Source: DASUKM01 sp036278735 (GTDB lineage: Bacteria > Acidobacteriota > Vicinamibacteria > Vicinamibacterales > 2-12-FULL-66-21). From it: a stretch of DNA of 64,000 bases. The stretch lies in NCBI GenBank assembly GCA_036278735.1, contig DASUKM010000055.1, forward strand, positions 1 through 64,000, in the 5' to 3' direction. The position numbers and the translations under genes are program-made. The notes under the pieces are model-generated. The model ran no database searches. It had not been told where the DNA came from and saw only the letters and a list, made by a program, of their open reading frames with translations. Below, piece by piece: positions 17,069 to 26,480 of this stretch (positions are counted from its first letter, which is position 1; each line of letters starts with the position of its first letter).

Positions 17069-18988
17069 ATGACGATGCTCGACCGGATGCGGCGCCACAA
17101 GGGCTGGCTCAAGTGGAGCCTGGCGATCGTGTGCGTCTCCTTCGTCCTGCTGTACATCCCCAGCTTTCTCGGCACCGGCGCCCAGGGAGGGGCCGCCGCC
17201 AACGACGTCGTGGCGGACGTGAACGGGCACGAGATTACGGTGGCCGAGTTCCGCCGCGTCTACGAACAGCAGATGCAGGCCTATCGTCAGAACTACGGCG
17301 CCAACGTCGACGAGCGGCTGCTCAAGCAGCTCGGGATCGACCAGCGGATCGTCGAGCAGATGGTCGACGAGGAAGCGGCCGTCGCCGAAGCCGAGCGCCT
17401 CGGGATCAAGGCGAGCGACGCAGAAGTGCGCGAGCGGATCCTCTCGCTGCCCGCCTTCCAGGAGAACGGACAGTTCATCGGGGACGCGCGGTACCGGCAG
17501 CTCCTGCAGATGCAGAATCCGCCGATGCGCCCCGCCGACTTCGAGGCGCAGGTGCGCCGCGGCATCATCGTCGAGAAGCTGCAGGCCGCGCTGACCGACT
17601 GGCTCACGGTGCCCAACGCCGACGTCGACCGCGAGTTCCACAAGCGCAACGAGAAGGTGAAGCTGGCCGTGGTCTCGTTCCCCGCCGACAAGTTCCGCGA
17701 GGGGGTCGCCGCGACCGACGCCGAGATCGCGAAGTACTTCGATGCCCACAAGGACACGTATCGCGTGCCCGAGAAGCGCAAGATCCGCTTTCTCGCGATC
17801 GACCAGCAGGCGCTCGCGAAGAACGTCACCGTGACCGGGCAGCAGATCGAGCGCTACTACAACGACAATATCCAGCAGTTCTCGACCCCCGAGCAGGTGC
17901 GCGCCAGCCACATCCTCTTCAAGACGCAGGGCAAAGACGATGCGGCGGTGAAGAAACAGGCCGAGGAGGTGCTCGCCAAGGTCAAGGCGGGCGGGGATTT
18001 CGCGGAACTGGCGAAAAAGTACTCCGAAGACGAGGGCAGCGCGAAAAAGGGAGGGGACCTCGACTACTTCGGCAAGGGGCAGATGGTCCCCGAATTCGAC
18101 CAGGCCGTCTTCGCGATGCAGCCGGGCCAGATCAGCGATCTCGTGAAGACACAGTACGGGTACCACATCATCAAGCTGACCGACAAGAAGCCGGCCACGA
18201 CCAAACCGCTGTCGGAGGTGCGCCAGCAGATCGAGGATCAGCTGAAGTCGCAGCAGGCGCAGACGCAGGCGCAGGAAATCGCCGACAAGGTCGCGAGCGA
18301 CCTGAAGACCCCGGCCGATTTCGACAGCGTCGCCCGTCAGTACGGGCTGCAGGTCAGCGAGTCCGGCTTCTTCACGCGCGACGAGCCGATCGCCGGGATC
18401 GGCCTCGCGCCCAACGTCGACCAGGAGGCCTTCGCGCTGAAGCAGGGGCAGGTCAGCGACCAAATCCGCACGTCGCAGGGCTACGCGTTCATCACGGTGC
18501 TGGCCACGCAGGCGCCGTACATCCCCAAGCTCGACGAAGTGAAGGCCAAGGTTCGCGACGACGTGATCAAGGAGAAAGCCGTGGACGCCGCCCGACAGAA
18601 GGCGTCGGCGGTCGAAGCGTCGCTGAAGGGCGGCGATTTCGACAAGGCCGCCAAAGCGGCCGGCCTCGACGTGAAGACGACCGATCTGATCGCCCGCGGC
18701 GCGCCCATCCCCGACATCGGCACGAGCCCGGCGGTCGATGCCGCCGCCTTCTCGCTGCCGAAGGGAGGCGTCAGCGGTCCGATCGTCACCGACACCGGCG
18801 CCGTCGTCGTGAAGGTGCTCGACAAGAAGGACGTGACGCCGGCCGAAATCACCGCCGGCCGCGATCAGCTCCGGACGGAGCTGCTCAACGATCGCCGCAA
18901 CCGGTTCTACAACGCCTACATGACGAAGGCGCGCGAGCGGATGAACATCCGGATCAACCGCCAGACGATCGCGCAGGTCGTGGCGTGA
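17069..18988 (+). CDS. PpiD/SurA-type periplasmic peptidyl-prolyl isomerase
   Basis: A 639-residue membrane-anchored foldase. One N-terminal helix (about residues 14-32) with a positive cytosolic start is followed by a SurA_N-like chaperone domain (about 40-190), then a parvulin/PpiC rotamase domain (about 285-385: VRASHILFKT, GGDLDYFGKGQMVPEFDQAVF, YGYHIIKL), and a second degenerate parvulin-like segment toward the C-terminus. It matches PpiD architecture (about 620 residues) and helps outer-membrane and secreted proteins fold. Monocistronic, ended by a strong hairpin. Confidence 0.9.
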   Translation: MTMLDRMRRHKGWLKWSLAIVCVSFVLLYIPSFLGTGAQGGAAANDVVADVNGHEITVAEFRRVYEQQMQAYRQNYGANVDERLLKQLGIDQRIVEQMVDEEAAVAEAERLGIKASDAEVRERILSLPAFQENGQFIGDARYRQLLQMQNPPMRPADFEAQVRRGIIVEKLQAALTDWLTVPNADVDREFHKRNEKVKLAVVSFPADKFREGVAATDAEIAKYFDAHKDTYRVPEKRKIRFLAIDQQALAKNVTVTGQQIERYYNDNIQQFSTPEQVRASHILFKTQGKDDAAVKKQAEEVLAKVKAGGDFAELAKKYSEDEGSAKKGGDLDYFGKGQMVPEFDQAVFAMQPGQISDLVKTQYGYHIIKLTDKKPATTKPLSEVRQQIEDQLKSQQAQTQAQEIADKVASDLKTPADFDSVARQYGLQVSESGFFTRDEPIAGIGLAPNVDQEAFALKQGQVSDQIRTSQGYAFITVLATQAPYIPKLDEVKAKVRDDVIKEKAVDAARQKASAVEASLKGGDFDKAAKAAGLDVKTTDLIARGAPIPDIGTSPAVDAAAFSLPKGGVSGPIVTDTGAVVVKVLDKKDVTPAEITAGRDQLRTELLNDRRNRFYNAYMTKARERMNIRINRQTIAQVVA

Positions 18989-18992
18989 TTCT

Positions 18993-19013
18993 CCGAGGGG
19001 CTTCGCCCCTCGG
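18993..19013 (+). terminator. Perfect 9-bp hairpin after the foldase gene
   Basis: CCGAGGGGC (18993-19001), loop TTC, GCCCCTCGG (19005-19013), four bases after the stop codon and between convergent genes. It lacks a T-tract. Further GCTCGCTCGCTGCGCTC-type repeats follow to 19095. Confidence 0.6.
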
Positions 19014-19090
19014 ACTCCCCTGCACGCTCTCTCGCGCGCCGTTTCACCGGCGCGCTCCGTTCGCGTGGCTCGCTCGCTGCGCTCACTCGC

Positions 19091-20839
19091 TCAGTTGACG
19101 AATACTTCCGGCATCAGGGCGAGCGGCTCGGTGCGGCGGAACAGGGTCAGCGGCGCGGCGAGCTGCTGGACGGCGTGGGGATCGCGGAGCCCGAGCATCG
19201 CCGCCGCGAGCGACGCGGCGCGATCGGAGCTGCCGAACGGCTTCCGGAACAGATCGTAGAACGACGGCCGCGGCGGGTAGATCACCAGCTCCACGCCGGA
19301 GTCCTGCGGGATCTTCGCCCGCTGCTTCGCGATGGCAATCGCCCGCTGCAGGCCGCCGAGTTCGTCGACGAGGCCAATCTGCTTCGCCTGCCGGCCCGTC
19401 CAGACGCGCCCCTGCCCGACGGCGTCGATCCGCTCCGGCGTGGTGTTCCGCCCCTGCGCCGCCTTTTCCACGAAGGTATCGTAGGTCGCCTGCATCGTCC
19501 GGGCGACCGACGCGCGCTCGTCCGGCGAGAACGGCTTGACGGGCGAGTTCATGTCCGCGTACTTCCCCTCGCTGACCCCTTCCAGGTTGATCCCGAGCTT
19601 CTGCAGCGTGCCGTCGACGACGAACTTCGTGATCACGACGCCGATGGAGCCTGTCAGCGTCGACGGCTCGGCGACGATCGCCTGCGCCGGCATCGCGATG
19701 TAATACCCGCCCGAGGCCGCCACGTCCCCCATCGACACGATCAGCGGCTTGCGGCTCTTCGTGAGCTGCACTTCGCGCCAGATGACGTCGGAGGCGAGCG
19801 CCGACCCGCCCGGGCTGTCGATCCGCAGCACGATCGCCTTGATCGACGCGTCCGCGCGCGCGTCGCGCAGGTACCCGATCAGCGTGTCCGATCCGATGAC
19901 CTGCCCCTGCAGCGAGTCGTAGCTGCTCTTGCCGCTGCTGATCAGCCCGACGGCATAGACGACGGCAATCCGCGGCCCCTTGTCTAGTCCGACGCTCTGC
20001 GTGCTCACGCGGCGGTACGCGTCGAAATCGATCCGGTGCACGGGGCCGGTCCCGAGCTTCACCTTGTCGTCGATCTGATCTTCGTACGCGAGATCGTCGA
20101 CGAGTCCGGCCTTCACCGCGTCGGGCGCGAGGTACGGCCCGTGATCGATCATCGCGCGGACGTCCGCTTCAGACTTGTGGCGCCCGTCGGCGATGCCGCG
20201 CACGAGCTGATCGAACAGATCGTGGTTGAGCGATTCGGCCATCTCGCGATGCGCCGGCGTGTAGGTGTGCTCGGTGAACTCGTTGAGCGCCGTCTTGTAG
20301 GCGCCGATGTGCATGCCGTCGGGGTACGCCCCGATCTTGTCGAGCATGCCCCGCAGGAACACGTCGTAGCTGGCCAGGCCCGTGAGATCGAGCGAGGCGG
20401 TCGGCATCAGGAACACCTTGTCGCACGCAGTGGACAGGTAGAATTCCTGCTGGTCCCCCGACTCGAGGTACGCGACGACCGGCTTGCCCGACTGGCGGAA
20501 ATCCAGGATGGCGTCGCGGACCTCCTGGACCTTCCCCCAGAGCGCCGCCGGGGCGGCCGGTTCGAGGATCACGCTCGTGATGCGCCGATCGACCTTCGCC
20601 TTCCGGAGCGCATCGACGACCGAGCGCACGGTTGGGGCCGCCTCGATGAATTGTCCGAGCACGCCGCCGGGGGCCACCTCCGCGAGGTCCCCTCCCACGC
20701 GCAGGACCAGCGTCGACCCGCTCGTCACCTGCGGTTCGCGTCCCACGGCCGAATAGAGGAGGACGACGCCGGCCGCCGACACCGCGACGGCCAGAACGAT
20801 CAGAATCAGCACCAGCCAGACGCCGCGTCGCACACGCAC
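19091..20839 (-). CDS. sppA: Signal peptide peptidase SppA, 67K type
   Basis: A 582-residue, two-domain S49 protease that degrades leftover signal peptides at the inner membrane. One N-terminal helix (about residues 8-30) is present. The general-base lysine lies in the first domain (GAYKTALNEFTEH) and the nucleophile serine in the second (GDVAASGGYYIAMPA), as in E. coli SppA where both halves build the active site. The length is close to the 67K family (about 600). No neighbour is co-transcribed; downstream it converges on the foldase gene. Confidence 0.94.
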   Translation of the reverse strand: MRVRRGVWLVLILIVLAVAVSAAGVVLLYSAVGREPQVTSGSTLVLRVGGDLAEVAPGGVLGQFIEAAPTVRSVVDALRKAKVDRRITSVILEPAAPAALWGKVQEVRDAILDFRQSGKPVVAYLESGDQQEFYLSTACDKVFLMPTASLDLTGLASYDVFLRGMLDKIGAYPDGMHIGAYKTALNEFTEHTYTPAHREMAESLNHDLFDQLVRGIADGRHKSEADVRAMIDHGPYLAPDAVKAGLVDDLAYEDQIDDKVKLGTGPVHRIDFDAYRRVSTQSVGLDKGPRIAVVYAVGLISSGKSSYDSLQGQVIGSDTLIGYLRDARADASIKAIVLRIDSPGGSALASDVIWREVQLTKSRKPLIVSMGDVAASGGYYIAMPAQAIVAEPSTLTGSIGVVITKFVVDGTLQKLGINLEGVSEGKYADMNSPVKPFSPDERASVARTMQATYDTFVEKAAQGRNTTPERIDAVGQGRVWTGRQAKQIGLVDELGGLQRAIAIAKQRAKIPQDSGVELVIYPPRPSFYDLFRKPFGSSDRAASLAAAMLGLRDPHAVQQLAAPLTLFRRTEPLALMPEVFVN

Positions 20840-20859
20840 CCCCGATTCCTTACGCCGTG

Positions 20860-20969
20860 GTCAGCCCGTGAAGGGCCGACCCACAGGCTTCCCGTCGACA
20901 GGGCTCCCGTCGGCCCATGCATGGCGGCCCCACACCGCTTTCCTGTGGGTCAGGGCTTCATGCCCTGAC
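20860..20969. repeat. REP-like inverted hairpin pair (CCACAGG/CCTGTGG ends)
   Basis: Two hairpin units face each other. The left unit (20860-20887) has stem GTC-GCCC/GGGC-GAC then CCACAGG; the right unit (20942-20969) starts CCTGTGG and has stem GTCAGGGC/GCCCTGAC. Copies of the same design occur at 31061-31161 and, partly, at 59757-59776. Confidence 0.85.
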
Positions 20970-20976
20970 GAGACGG

Positions 20977-22641
20977 TCAGGGCCGCTGGGTCGCGCCGCT
21001 CGCGGGCGTCGCGTTCTCGTTGGCCCGGATGAATTTCGCGATGTCCGCGGTGAGCGCCTTGTGCGCCGAAGGGCGGACGTAAATCATGTGGCCCGACTCG
21101 TAGTAGGCGAACGACACGCGGTTCACGATCGACGGGTCGTACGCGAGGTGCCACATGTTGTATTCGATGCCGGCGAGCGGCGTCGCCATGTCGTAATAGC
21201 CGGCGCAGACGAGCACCTTCAGGTACGGGTTGCGGGCCATGGTCCGGCGCAGCGGCTCCGTCATGTCCATGTAGCTGTTCTGGAACTGATCCCACGTCCA
21301 GGGGCGCACGTTCCCGCTCGTCGGGTAGTGCAGGTCGCTCTGCCACTTCAGATCGTTCTTCACGTAGTTCTCGAACAGCGCGGTGTACGGCCCCTGCAGC
21401 GCGGTATTGGACGGATCGTATTCCTCGCTCTCTCCGGCCGCGTCGACGTCGACGCCCGTGAAGCGGCTGTCGAGCCGGCCCACGGTCAGACGCTGGTCGC
21501 GCAGCAGCTCCTTGCGGAAGCGGCCCGGCGAGACGCGCAGGTTCGCCTGCTCGACGTAGTCGACCGACAGCCCCGTGAGGCGCGCGAACGTCTGCGCGAC
21601 GGCGTGGCGCTCGGCGGCGGAGAGGGAATTCCCCTTCGCGAGCGCCGCCTGATAGTCGCCCCATGCGAACGTCCGGGCCTGATCGACCACCTGCTTCACC
21701 GTCTGCGACTGCAGGTCGGGCGGCAGCTTCTTGTGATACCAGGCGGTCGCCGTGAAGGTCGGGACGAAGTCGATCGTCGCGAGATCGTTCTGCGGGTCCG
21801 CGTTGATGTTCTGGTACGTGAGCAGCGCCGAGACGAGGACGATCCCGTTCAGCTCGATCCCGTGGCGCGACTGCAGTTCCTGCGAGAGGCCGGCCGACCG
21901 GATCGTGCCGTAGCTCTCGCCGATCAGGAATTTCGGCGACGGCCAGCGGTCGTAGGTGTCGAGATATTCGCGGATGAACTCGCCGAAGGCGCGCAGGTCG
22001 CCGGTGACGCCGTGGAACTGCGCGGAACTCACGCCCGGCACCGTCCGGCTGTAGCCCGTCGAGATCGCGTCCACGAACACGAGGTCGGACGTGTCGATCA
22101 GCGAGTCCTCGTTGTCGACCATCTTGTACGGGGGGGCCGGTTGAAAGCCGTCGCCGGCCATCTGGACGCGCACCGGCGAGAACGACCCCATGTGCAGCCA
22201 GATCGTGGCCGCGCCGGGCCCGCCGTTATAGAGGAACGACACCGGACGGGTCTTGGCGTCCTCCCCGTCCTTCGTGTACGCCACGAAGAACATGCGCGCC
22301 GCCACCTTGCCGTCGTCGAGGCGGATCGGCAGCGTGCCGGTGGTCGCGGTGTACTTGACGTCGCGTCCGCCGAGCCGGATCACGTGCGAGGTCTGGGAAA
22401 TCTTCTCCTCGGCCGGGCCGGCGTGCTCCTCGCGGCGATCCGCCTGCGCCTGCGGCGGCCCGGGTTCGGCGCGAAACGCCGGCGGCGCGGCCCGGACGGC
22501 GGGGGGCGACGGCTGCGGCTCCTGAGGCGGCGCGGCCGGCGCCGGGGTCTGCCGGGGCTGACGGGCCTGCGCGTGCACGGGCACGCATGCCAGGGTCGCG
22601 AAGAGTAGCGCGGTGACGGACCGTCGGAACGTGCTCACCAT
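20977..22641 (-). CDS. Secreted S10-family serine carboxypeptidase
   Basis: A 554-residue exported alpha/beta-hydrolase-fold peptidase (carboxypeptidase C family). Signal peptide at residues 1-24 and a Pro/Ala-rich linker to about 75 precede the enzyme. Catalytic triad signatures are LIGESYGT (Ser), CAGYYDMATP (Asp) and YESGHMIY (His); NGGPGAATIW supplies the oxyanion hole. Bacterial members of this family are common in Acidobacteriota and are thought to trim peptides from the C-terminus in the periplasm. It stands alone; the REP-like hairpins follow it. Confidence 0.92.
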   Translation of the reverse strand: MVSTFRRSVTALLFATLACVPVHAQARQPRQTPAPAAPPQEPQPSPPAVRAAPPAFRAEPGPPQAQADRREEHAGPAEEKISQTSHVIRLGGRDVKYTATTGTLPIRLDDGKVAARMFFVAYTKDGEDAKTRPVSFLYNGGPGAATIWLHMGSFSPVRVQMAGDGFQPAPPYKMVDNEDSLIDTSDLVFVDAISTGYSRTVPGVSSAQFHGVTGDLRAFGEFIREYLDTYDRWPSPKFLIGESYGTIRSAGLSQELQSRHGIELNGIVLVSALLTYQNINADPQNDLATIDFVPTFTATAWYHKKLPPDLQSQTVKQVVDQARTFAWGDYQAALAKGNSLSAAERHAVAQTFARLTGLSVDYVEQANLRVSPGRFRKELLRDQRLTVGRLDSRFTGVDVDAAGESEEYDPSNTALQGPYTALFENYVKNDLKWQSDLHYPTSGNVRPWTWDQFQNSYMDMTEPLRRTMARNPYLKVLVCAGYYDMATPLAGIEYNMWHLAYDPSIVNRVSFAYYESGHMIYVRPSAHKALTADIAKFIRANENATPASGATQRP

Positions 22642-22814
22642 GGGGCATGTCTCCTGGACGTTGAGAAGATGGCGACGGAATCATACACCGGGGTGCGATT
22701 GCAAAGCTGAAAGCGCGCGGCGATTTCTGTCGCCGCCGGCGCGCGCGGACGCGGAATCCGTCCGGATTTCGCGCACTGGCCGTGGCGTGCGCTTTGAAGG
22801 CGCTCCGCGTGTCC

Positions 22815-23240
22815 ATGCCTGCGCGCTCCCCCGCCGCCGCGATCCTCGTCGTCGAAGACGATCGCCACGCGCTCAACGGCTACATCGAATTCCTGTGGAG
22901 CGCCGGATTTCAGGTGACCGGCGTCCCGGACGGCGCCGAAGCGCTCGCCATCCTGCACCGGCATCCGGCCGATCTCGTCGTCACCGACATCACGGTGCCG
23001 GGCCTGAGCGGCTTCGAAGTGGCGGCCGCGCTCCGCGCCAATCCCGATCTGCGCGATATTCCGATCATCGGCCTGACCGGCCACTGGACCGCCGACGTCC
23101 GCGCCCGGGCGGCCGGCGTGGGCATGACCGCGATGCTGCTGAAGCCGTGCGTGCCCGCGCACCTGCTGGCGGAAGTCGAGCGCCTGCTGCGGCCACGGAT
23201 CGCACGGACGGCCACGGACCACACGGACGGCCAGGGATAA
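22815..23240 (+). CDS. Stand-alone receiver-domain response regulator
   Basis: About 141 residues containing only a CheY-like receiver: acidic pair VEDD (residues 14-16), phospho-acceptor Asp58 in VVTDITVPG, the conserved Thr in GLTGH and Lys in LLKPC. No output domain. GTG 22809 is an alternative start with GAAGG eight bases upstream. No histidine kinase is adjacent, so the partner is unknown. The last residues (ARTATDHTDGQG) are translated from the beginning of the CACGG repeat array, an example of a gene reading into a repeat. Confidence 0.85.
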   Translation: MPARSPAAAILVVEDDRHALNGYIEFLWSAGFQVTGVPDGAEALAILHRHPADLVVTDITVPGLSGFEVAAALRANPDLRDIPIIGLTGHWTADVRARAAGVGMTAMLLKPCVPAHLLAEVERLLRPRIARTATDHTDGQG

Positions 23241-23405
23241 CGGCCACGGATCACACGGACGGACAACGGCCACGGATCACACGGATCACACGGACTACAC
23301 GGACAACGGCCACGGATCACACGGACGCACAACGGCCACGGATCACACGGACTACACGGACGGCCACGGATACCCGCCACGGATCACACGGACGAACTGG
23401 ACCAG
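23195..23405. repeat. CACGGATCACACGGA repeat array, copy 1
   Basis: About 200 bases made of CCACGGATCACACGGA-type units with an underlying 9-bp period (ATCACACGG, CTACACGGA), interrupted by CAACGGC. It begins inside the response-regulator coding region. A second array of the same family lies at 60250-60435. Because the period is a multiple of three, both strands stay open and give false reading frames rich in I-T-R or D-H-T-D. Confidence 0.9.
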
Positions 23406-23511
23406 ACGGACGGCGATTGATGACGCCGACGGCCGCAGGTAAGACCGGTCACGCCACGGATGAAGCGAAAGACGGCGGACCAGGAGCCGACGTCGGTGCC
23501 GTACAAAAGAA

Positions 23512-23535
23512 GCGGCCGGCGTTTCCGCCGGCCGC
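23512..23535 (-). terminator. Rho-independent terminator on the minus strand
   Basis: A perfect 10-bp stem GCGGCCGGCG/CGCCGGCCGC with a four-base loop (GAAA on the minus strand), followed on that strand by the T-rich TTCTTTTG. It is the strongest intrinsic terminator noticed in the window and lies 18 bases after the nine-codon reading frame at 23554-23583. Confidence 0.8.
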
Positions 23536-23553
23536 CAGAACCATCGCAGGGAG

Positions 23554-23583
23554 CTAGCGATTGCCCCCGTGTGTATGTGCCAT
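23554..23583 (-). CDS. Nine-codon mini-ORF with ideal ribosome binding site
   Basis: On the minus strand GGGAGG (23591-23596) precedes ATG (23583) by seven bases. The frame reads MAHTHGGNR and stops at TAG, and a perfect terminator hairpin follows. No gene lies downstream on this strand before the terminator, so it is not an ordinary attenuator leader for a following operon. It lies 124 bases behind the kinase stop codon and could be the end of that transcript or its own small RNA/peptide gene. No promoter was recognised. The peptide does not match any short precursor known to me. Confidence 0.4.
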   Translation of the reverse strand: MAHTHGGNR

Positions 23584-23707
23584 ATGTGCACCTCCCGGCC
23601 GCGACCTGATGAAAAGCTGTGCCCCGGATACGGGACGTGGTCGCCAGACGCCTATGTTTAAACGCCGCGCGCTGGCCGCGCAGCGGTAACGTCTCAGGAT
23701 AACACGC

Positions 23708-26470
23708 TTAGGCTTTCGGCTTCAGGTGGTCGAGCAGTTCCCGCGCGGCGCGCGCGTCGGCGTGGTTGGCGCCGAGCGCCTGTTCCAGTTGGTGCACCGC
23801 GGACGTCAGCGCGGTGCGCGCCGCGGCGGGTTGCTGCTGTGCCAGGCGCACGCGGCCGAGGTTCAAGTACGCGAGACCGAGCTGGCTCGAGACCTGCCCG
23901 GCGTGCATCCTCGCGAGCATCATCTGCAGCCCGCGTTGCGCATCGGCCGCCGCGTTGTCGATCTGTCCGAGCTGCCGCTCGAGCCCGGATCGCCGGACCA
24001 GGGTGAACGCCACGTCAGTGGCGCCGCTCCCGCCGGCTTTGATCGACACCTCGATGGCCGCCAGGCACCGGTTCGTCAGATCGAGCGCCGCCGGCAGATC
24101 GTGGCGGGCTTCCGCAATCAGGGCGCGCTCCCGAAAAATCGCGGCGAACGCGATGTGGGTCGGCGGCAGGGAGCGCCGCAAGCGGGGCTCGACCTGCGCC
24201 AGCATCGCCTCCGCGCGGGCGAGATCTCCTTGCGCGCGGTAAATCGCTGCGCGCATCAGCAGCGACTGGTTGATGACGACCTCGTCGCCGGCCCGACGGG
24301 CTTTCTCGTACCCTCGCTCGGCATAATCAGCGGCCTCGGTCTCCCGATCGAGCGCGTCCAGCTCGCGGGCGTAATTGATGAGGAGCATCGGCGACACCGC
24401 CTCTTCGCCCCGATTGTCGCGGCTGATCTCGATGGCTCTGCGAAACATCCGCTCGGATTCCATCACTCGTCCGTCCTGGTTGAGCGCGAGCGCCCAGTTG
24501 TTGTCGAGCGTCCCGGCCTGCTGCGTCCGGTCGCGCCCCAGCGCGGCGAGCTTCGCCGAGGCCTGCTCGAACACGCCGGCGGCGTCGCCGGGCCGGCCGG
24601 CCAGGCGATAGCTTTCGCCGAGGTCGATCAACGTGCTCACGTCGAGCAGGCCCGAGTGGAAGGGCGCGGCAGCCAGGAGGCGGCGAGCCTCGAGCGCCTC
24701 GTCGAGCGCCTGCTGCGACGCGTTCGCCGACCGCGCGACGTCGCCGGCCTGCCGGAGGCAGTCGATCCGATCGAGATCGAAGAGAGGCGCCGGCGGCAGC
24801 GCCTGAAGTCCCTCGTTGACGAGCGCTTCCGCTCGCGCCAGCTGCCCGGTATCGGCCATCGCCATCCCGAGGGAACAGGCGGCTTCGGCCCGAACCGCCG
24901 GGTCGTCGATCGTCTGCGCCCATCCGTATGCCTTCGTCAAGACCCGCCGCCCCGACGCCCGCTCGTCTTGCCAGAGATACTGCCGGCCTATCGAAACGAG
25001 CAGATCGACGCGGCCGGCGTCCGGCGGCGTCGACGGATGCTCGACGATCCGATCGGCGCGATCGAGCAGGTCGTTGACGGTGAAGGTGCCCCCCTGCGGC
25101 GCCGCATCCGACAGGACGAACGAATTGAGATCGTTGAGGGCGGTGGCGCGCGCGAGCTGACGGATCGCGAAGTCGCGCTGCGCGCTGGCGGTGCGCGCCT
25201 GCAGGACCGTCCCGACCACTCCCGCGGCGGCCGCCACGATGACGGCGGCGGCCAGCGCGACGGACACGCGGTTGCGGCGGACGAACTTGCCGGCGCGATA
25301 GGCGACCCTGTCCGGCCGCGCACCGATGGGTTCGTGCCGTAGATACCGCCGCAGATCGGCACCGAACGCATCGACCGACCCGTAGCGCTCGGCGGGGTTT
25401 TTCTTGAGCGCCTGTCCGACGATCGTGTCGAGATCGCCGCGCAACGTTCGGTGCAGCCGATCGGGCGTCGCGCCGCGCGCGGTCGCGTTGGCGGCCCGGG
25501 TGCCCGCGTCGGCGTCGCCGCGCACGACGGCCTCTGACGGTCGGCGCGGATTGGTCTCCGTGATGGCCTTCAGCAGATCGGCCTGCGAGCGCCGGGCGGC
25601 GCCGGCCGGATGCTGACCCGTCAGCAGCCCGTAGAGCAGGACCCCCAGCGCATAGACATCGGTGGCCGTCGTAATCGGCCCGTTCAGCACCTGTTCCGGC
25701 GCCGCGTAGGCCAGCGTCAGCGCCGATCCCTGGTCCCGGGTCAGCATCGTGGCGCTTCCGTCAGGGCCCGCCTCGTCGAGCAGCTTCGCAATGCCGAAGT
25801 CGAGCAGCTTCACGCGGCCGTCGGACCCCACGAGCACGTTCGACGGCTTGAGATCGCGGTGCACGATCAGATGAGCGTGGGCTTCGCCGACGGCGTCGAG
25901 GACCTCGAGGAGCAGCGCGAGACGCGCCGCGACGTCGAGCCGGCGGCGGTCGCAGAAGACGTCGAGGTGCTCCCCTTCCACGTACTCGAGCACGAGGTAG
26001 GGTTGACCCGATGCCGTGACCCCCGCGTCCAGCAACTGCGCGACGGACGGGTGTGCCAGACGGGCGAGGATCAGCCCTTCCCGCCGAAAGCGTTCTTCGC
26101 CGCGGCCGGCGAGCGCGATGCTGAGGAACTTCACGGCCGCCCGGCGGGCGAATCGCCCGTCGCTGCGCTCGGCGAGCCACACGCTGCTCATGCCTCCTTC
26201 GCCAATCGGCGACACGAGCGTGTACGCCCCGATGACCTGCCCGGCCAGCGCTCCGCCGCCCGGAGGCAGCGGCACGCCGCGCTCGAGAAAGCCGCCCGCC
26301 ACGACGGCGCGATGCTGCGCGAGCAGCCGCGCGAGCCCCTCGGCCGTCTCCGGATCCCGCTCGCGCAGGGCGTGCAGCCAGCGGTCGCGTTCGGCTTCGT
26401 CGTCGATGTCGAGCGCCTGATCGAGGAAGGGACTCAGCGACTGCCAGCGGTCGAGATCGTCGGATGCCAT
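23708..26470 (-). CDS. Ser/Thr protein kinase with TPR C-terminal domain
   Basis: A 920-residue Hanks-type kinase. The kinase domain (about residues 80-345) shows the Gly loop GEGGMSSV, AAVKFL (catalytic Lys), HRDLKPSN (about 200), LLDFGIAK and APEQV. A transmembrane helix lies near 400-420, followed by an extended TPR-like helical array to the end that is probably periplasmic. The start ATG 26470 (MASDDLDRW) lies ten bases behind the upstream sigma gene; sigma factors of this type next to TPR kinases are a recurrent Acidobacteria/Planctomycetes arrangement. Substrates are unknown. Confidence 0.92.
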   Translation of the reverse strand: MASDDLDRWQSLSPFLDQALDIDDEAERDRWLHALRERDPETAEGLARLLAQHRAVVAGGFLERGVPLPPGGGALAGQVIGAYTLVSPIGEGGMSSVWLAERSDGRFARRAAVKFLSIALAGRGEERFRREGLILARLAHPSVAQLLDAGVTASGQPYLVLEYVEGEHLDVFCDRRRLDVAARLALLLEVLDAVGEAHAHLIVHRDLKPSNVLVGSDGRVKLLDFGIAKLLDEAGPDGSATMLTRDQGSALTLAYAAPEQVLNGPITTATDVYALGVLLYGLLTGQHPAGAARRSQADLLKAITETNPRRPSEAVVRGDADAGTRAANATARGATPDRLHRTLRGDLDTIVGQALKKNPAERYGSVDAFGADLRRYLRHEPIGARPDRVAYRAGKFVRRNRVSVALAAAVIVAAAAGVVGTVLQARTASAQRDFAIRQLARATALNDLNSFVLSDAAPQGGTFTVNDLLDRADRIVEHPSTPPDAGRVDLLVSIGRQYLWQDERASGRRVLTKAYGWAQTIDDPAVRAEAACSLGMAMADTGQLARAEALVNEGLQALPPAPLFDLDRIDCLRQAGDVARSANASQQALDEALEARRLLAAAPFHSGLLDVSTLIDLGESYRLAGRPGDAAGVFEQASAKLAALGRDRTQQAGTLDNNWALALNQDGRVMESERMFRRAIEISRDNRGEEAVSPMLLINYARELDALDRETEAADYAERGYEKARRAGDEVVINQSLLMRAAIYRAQGDLARAEAMLAQVEPRLRRSLPPTHIAFAAIFRERALIAEARHDLPAALDLTNRCLAAIEVSIKAGGSGATDVAFTLVRRSGLERQLGQIDNAAADAQRGLQMMLARMHAGQVSSQLGLAYLNLGRVRLAQQQPAAARTALTSAVHQLEQALGANHADARAARELLDHLKPKA

Positions 26471-26480
26471 GTCGCAAGCC

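Noticed and set aside
23195..23405. Possible CRISPR array
   Set aside because: Units are short (9-16 bp) and contiguous, without unique 30-bp spacers; no cas genes in the window.
23352..23591. Minus-strand frame MHIWHIHTG across the mini-ORF
   Set aside because: Overlaps the mini-ORF in another frame and runs through terminator and repeat with I-T-R type residues.
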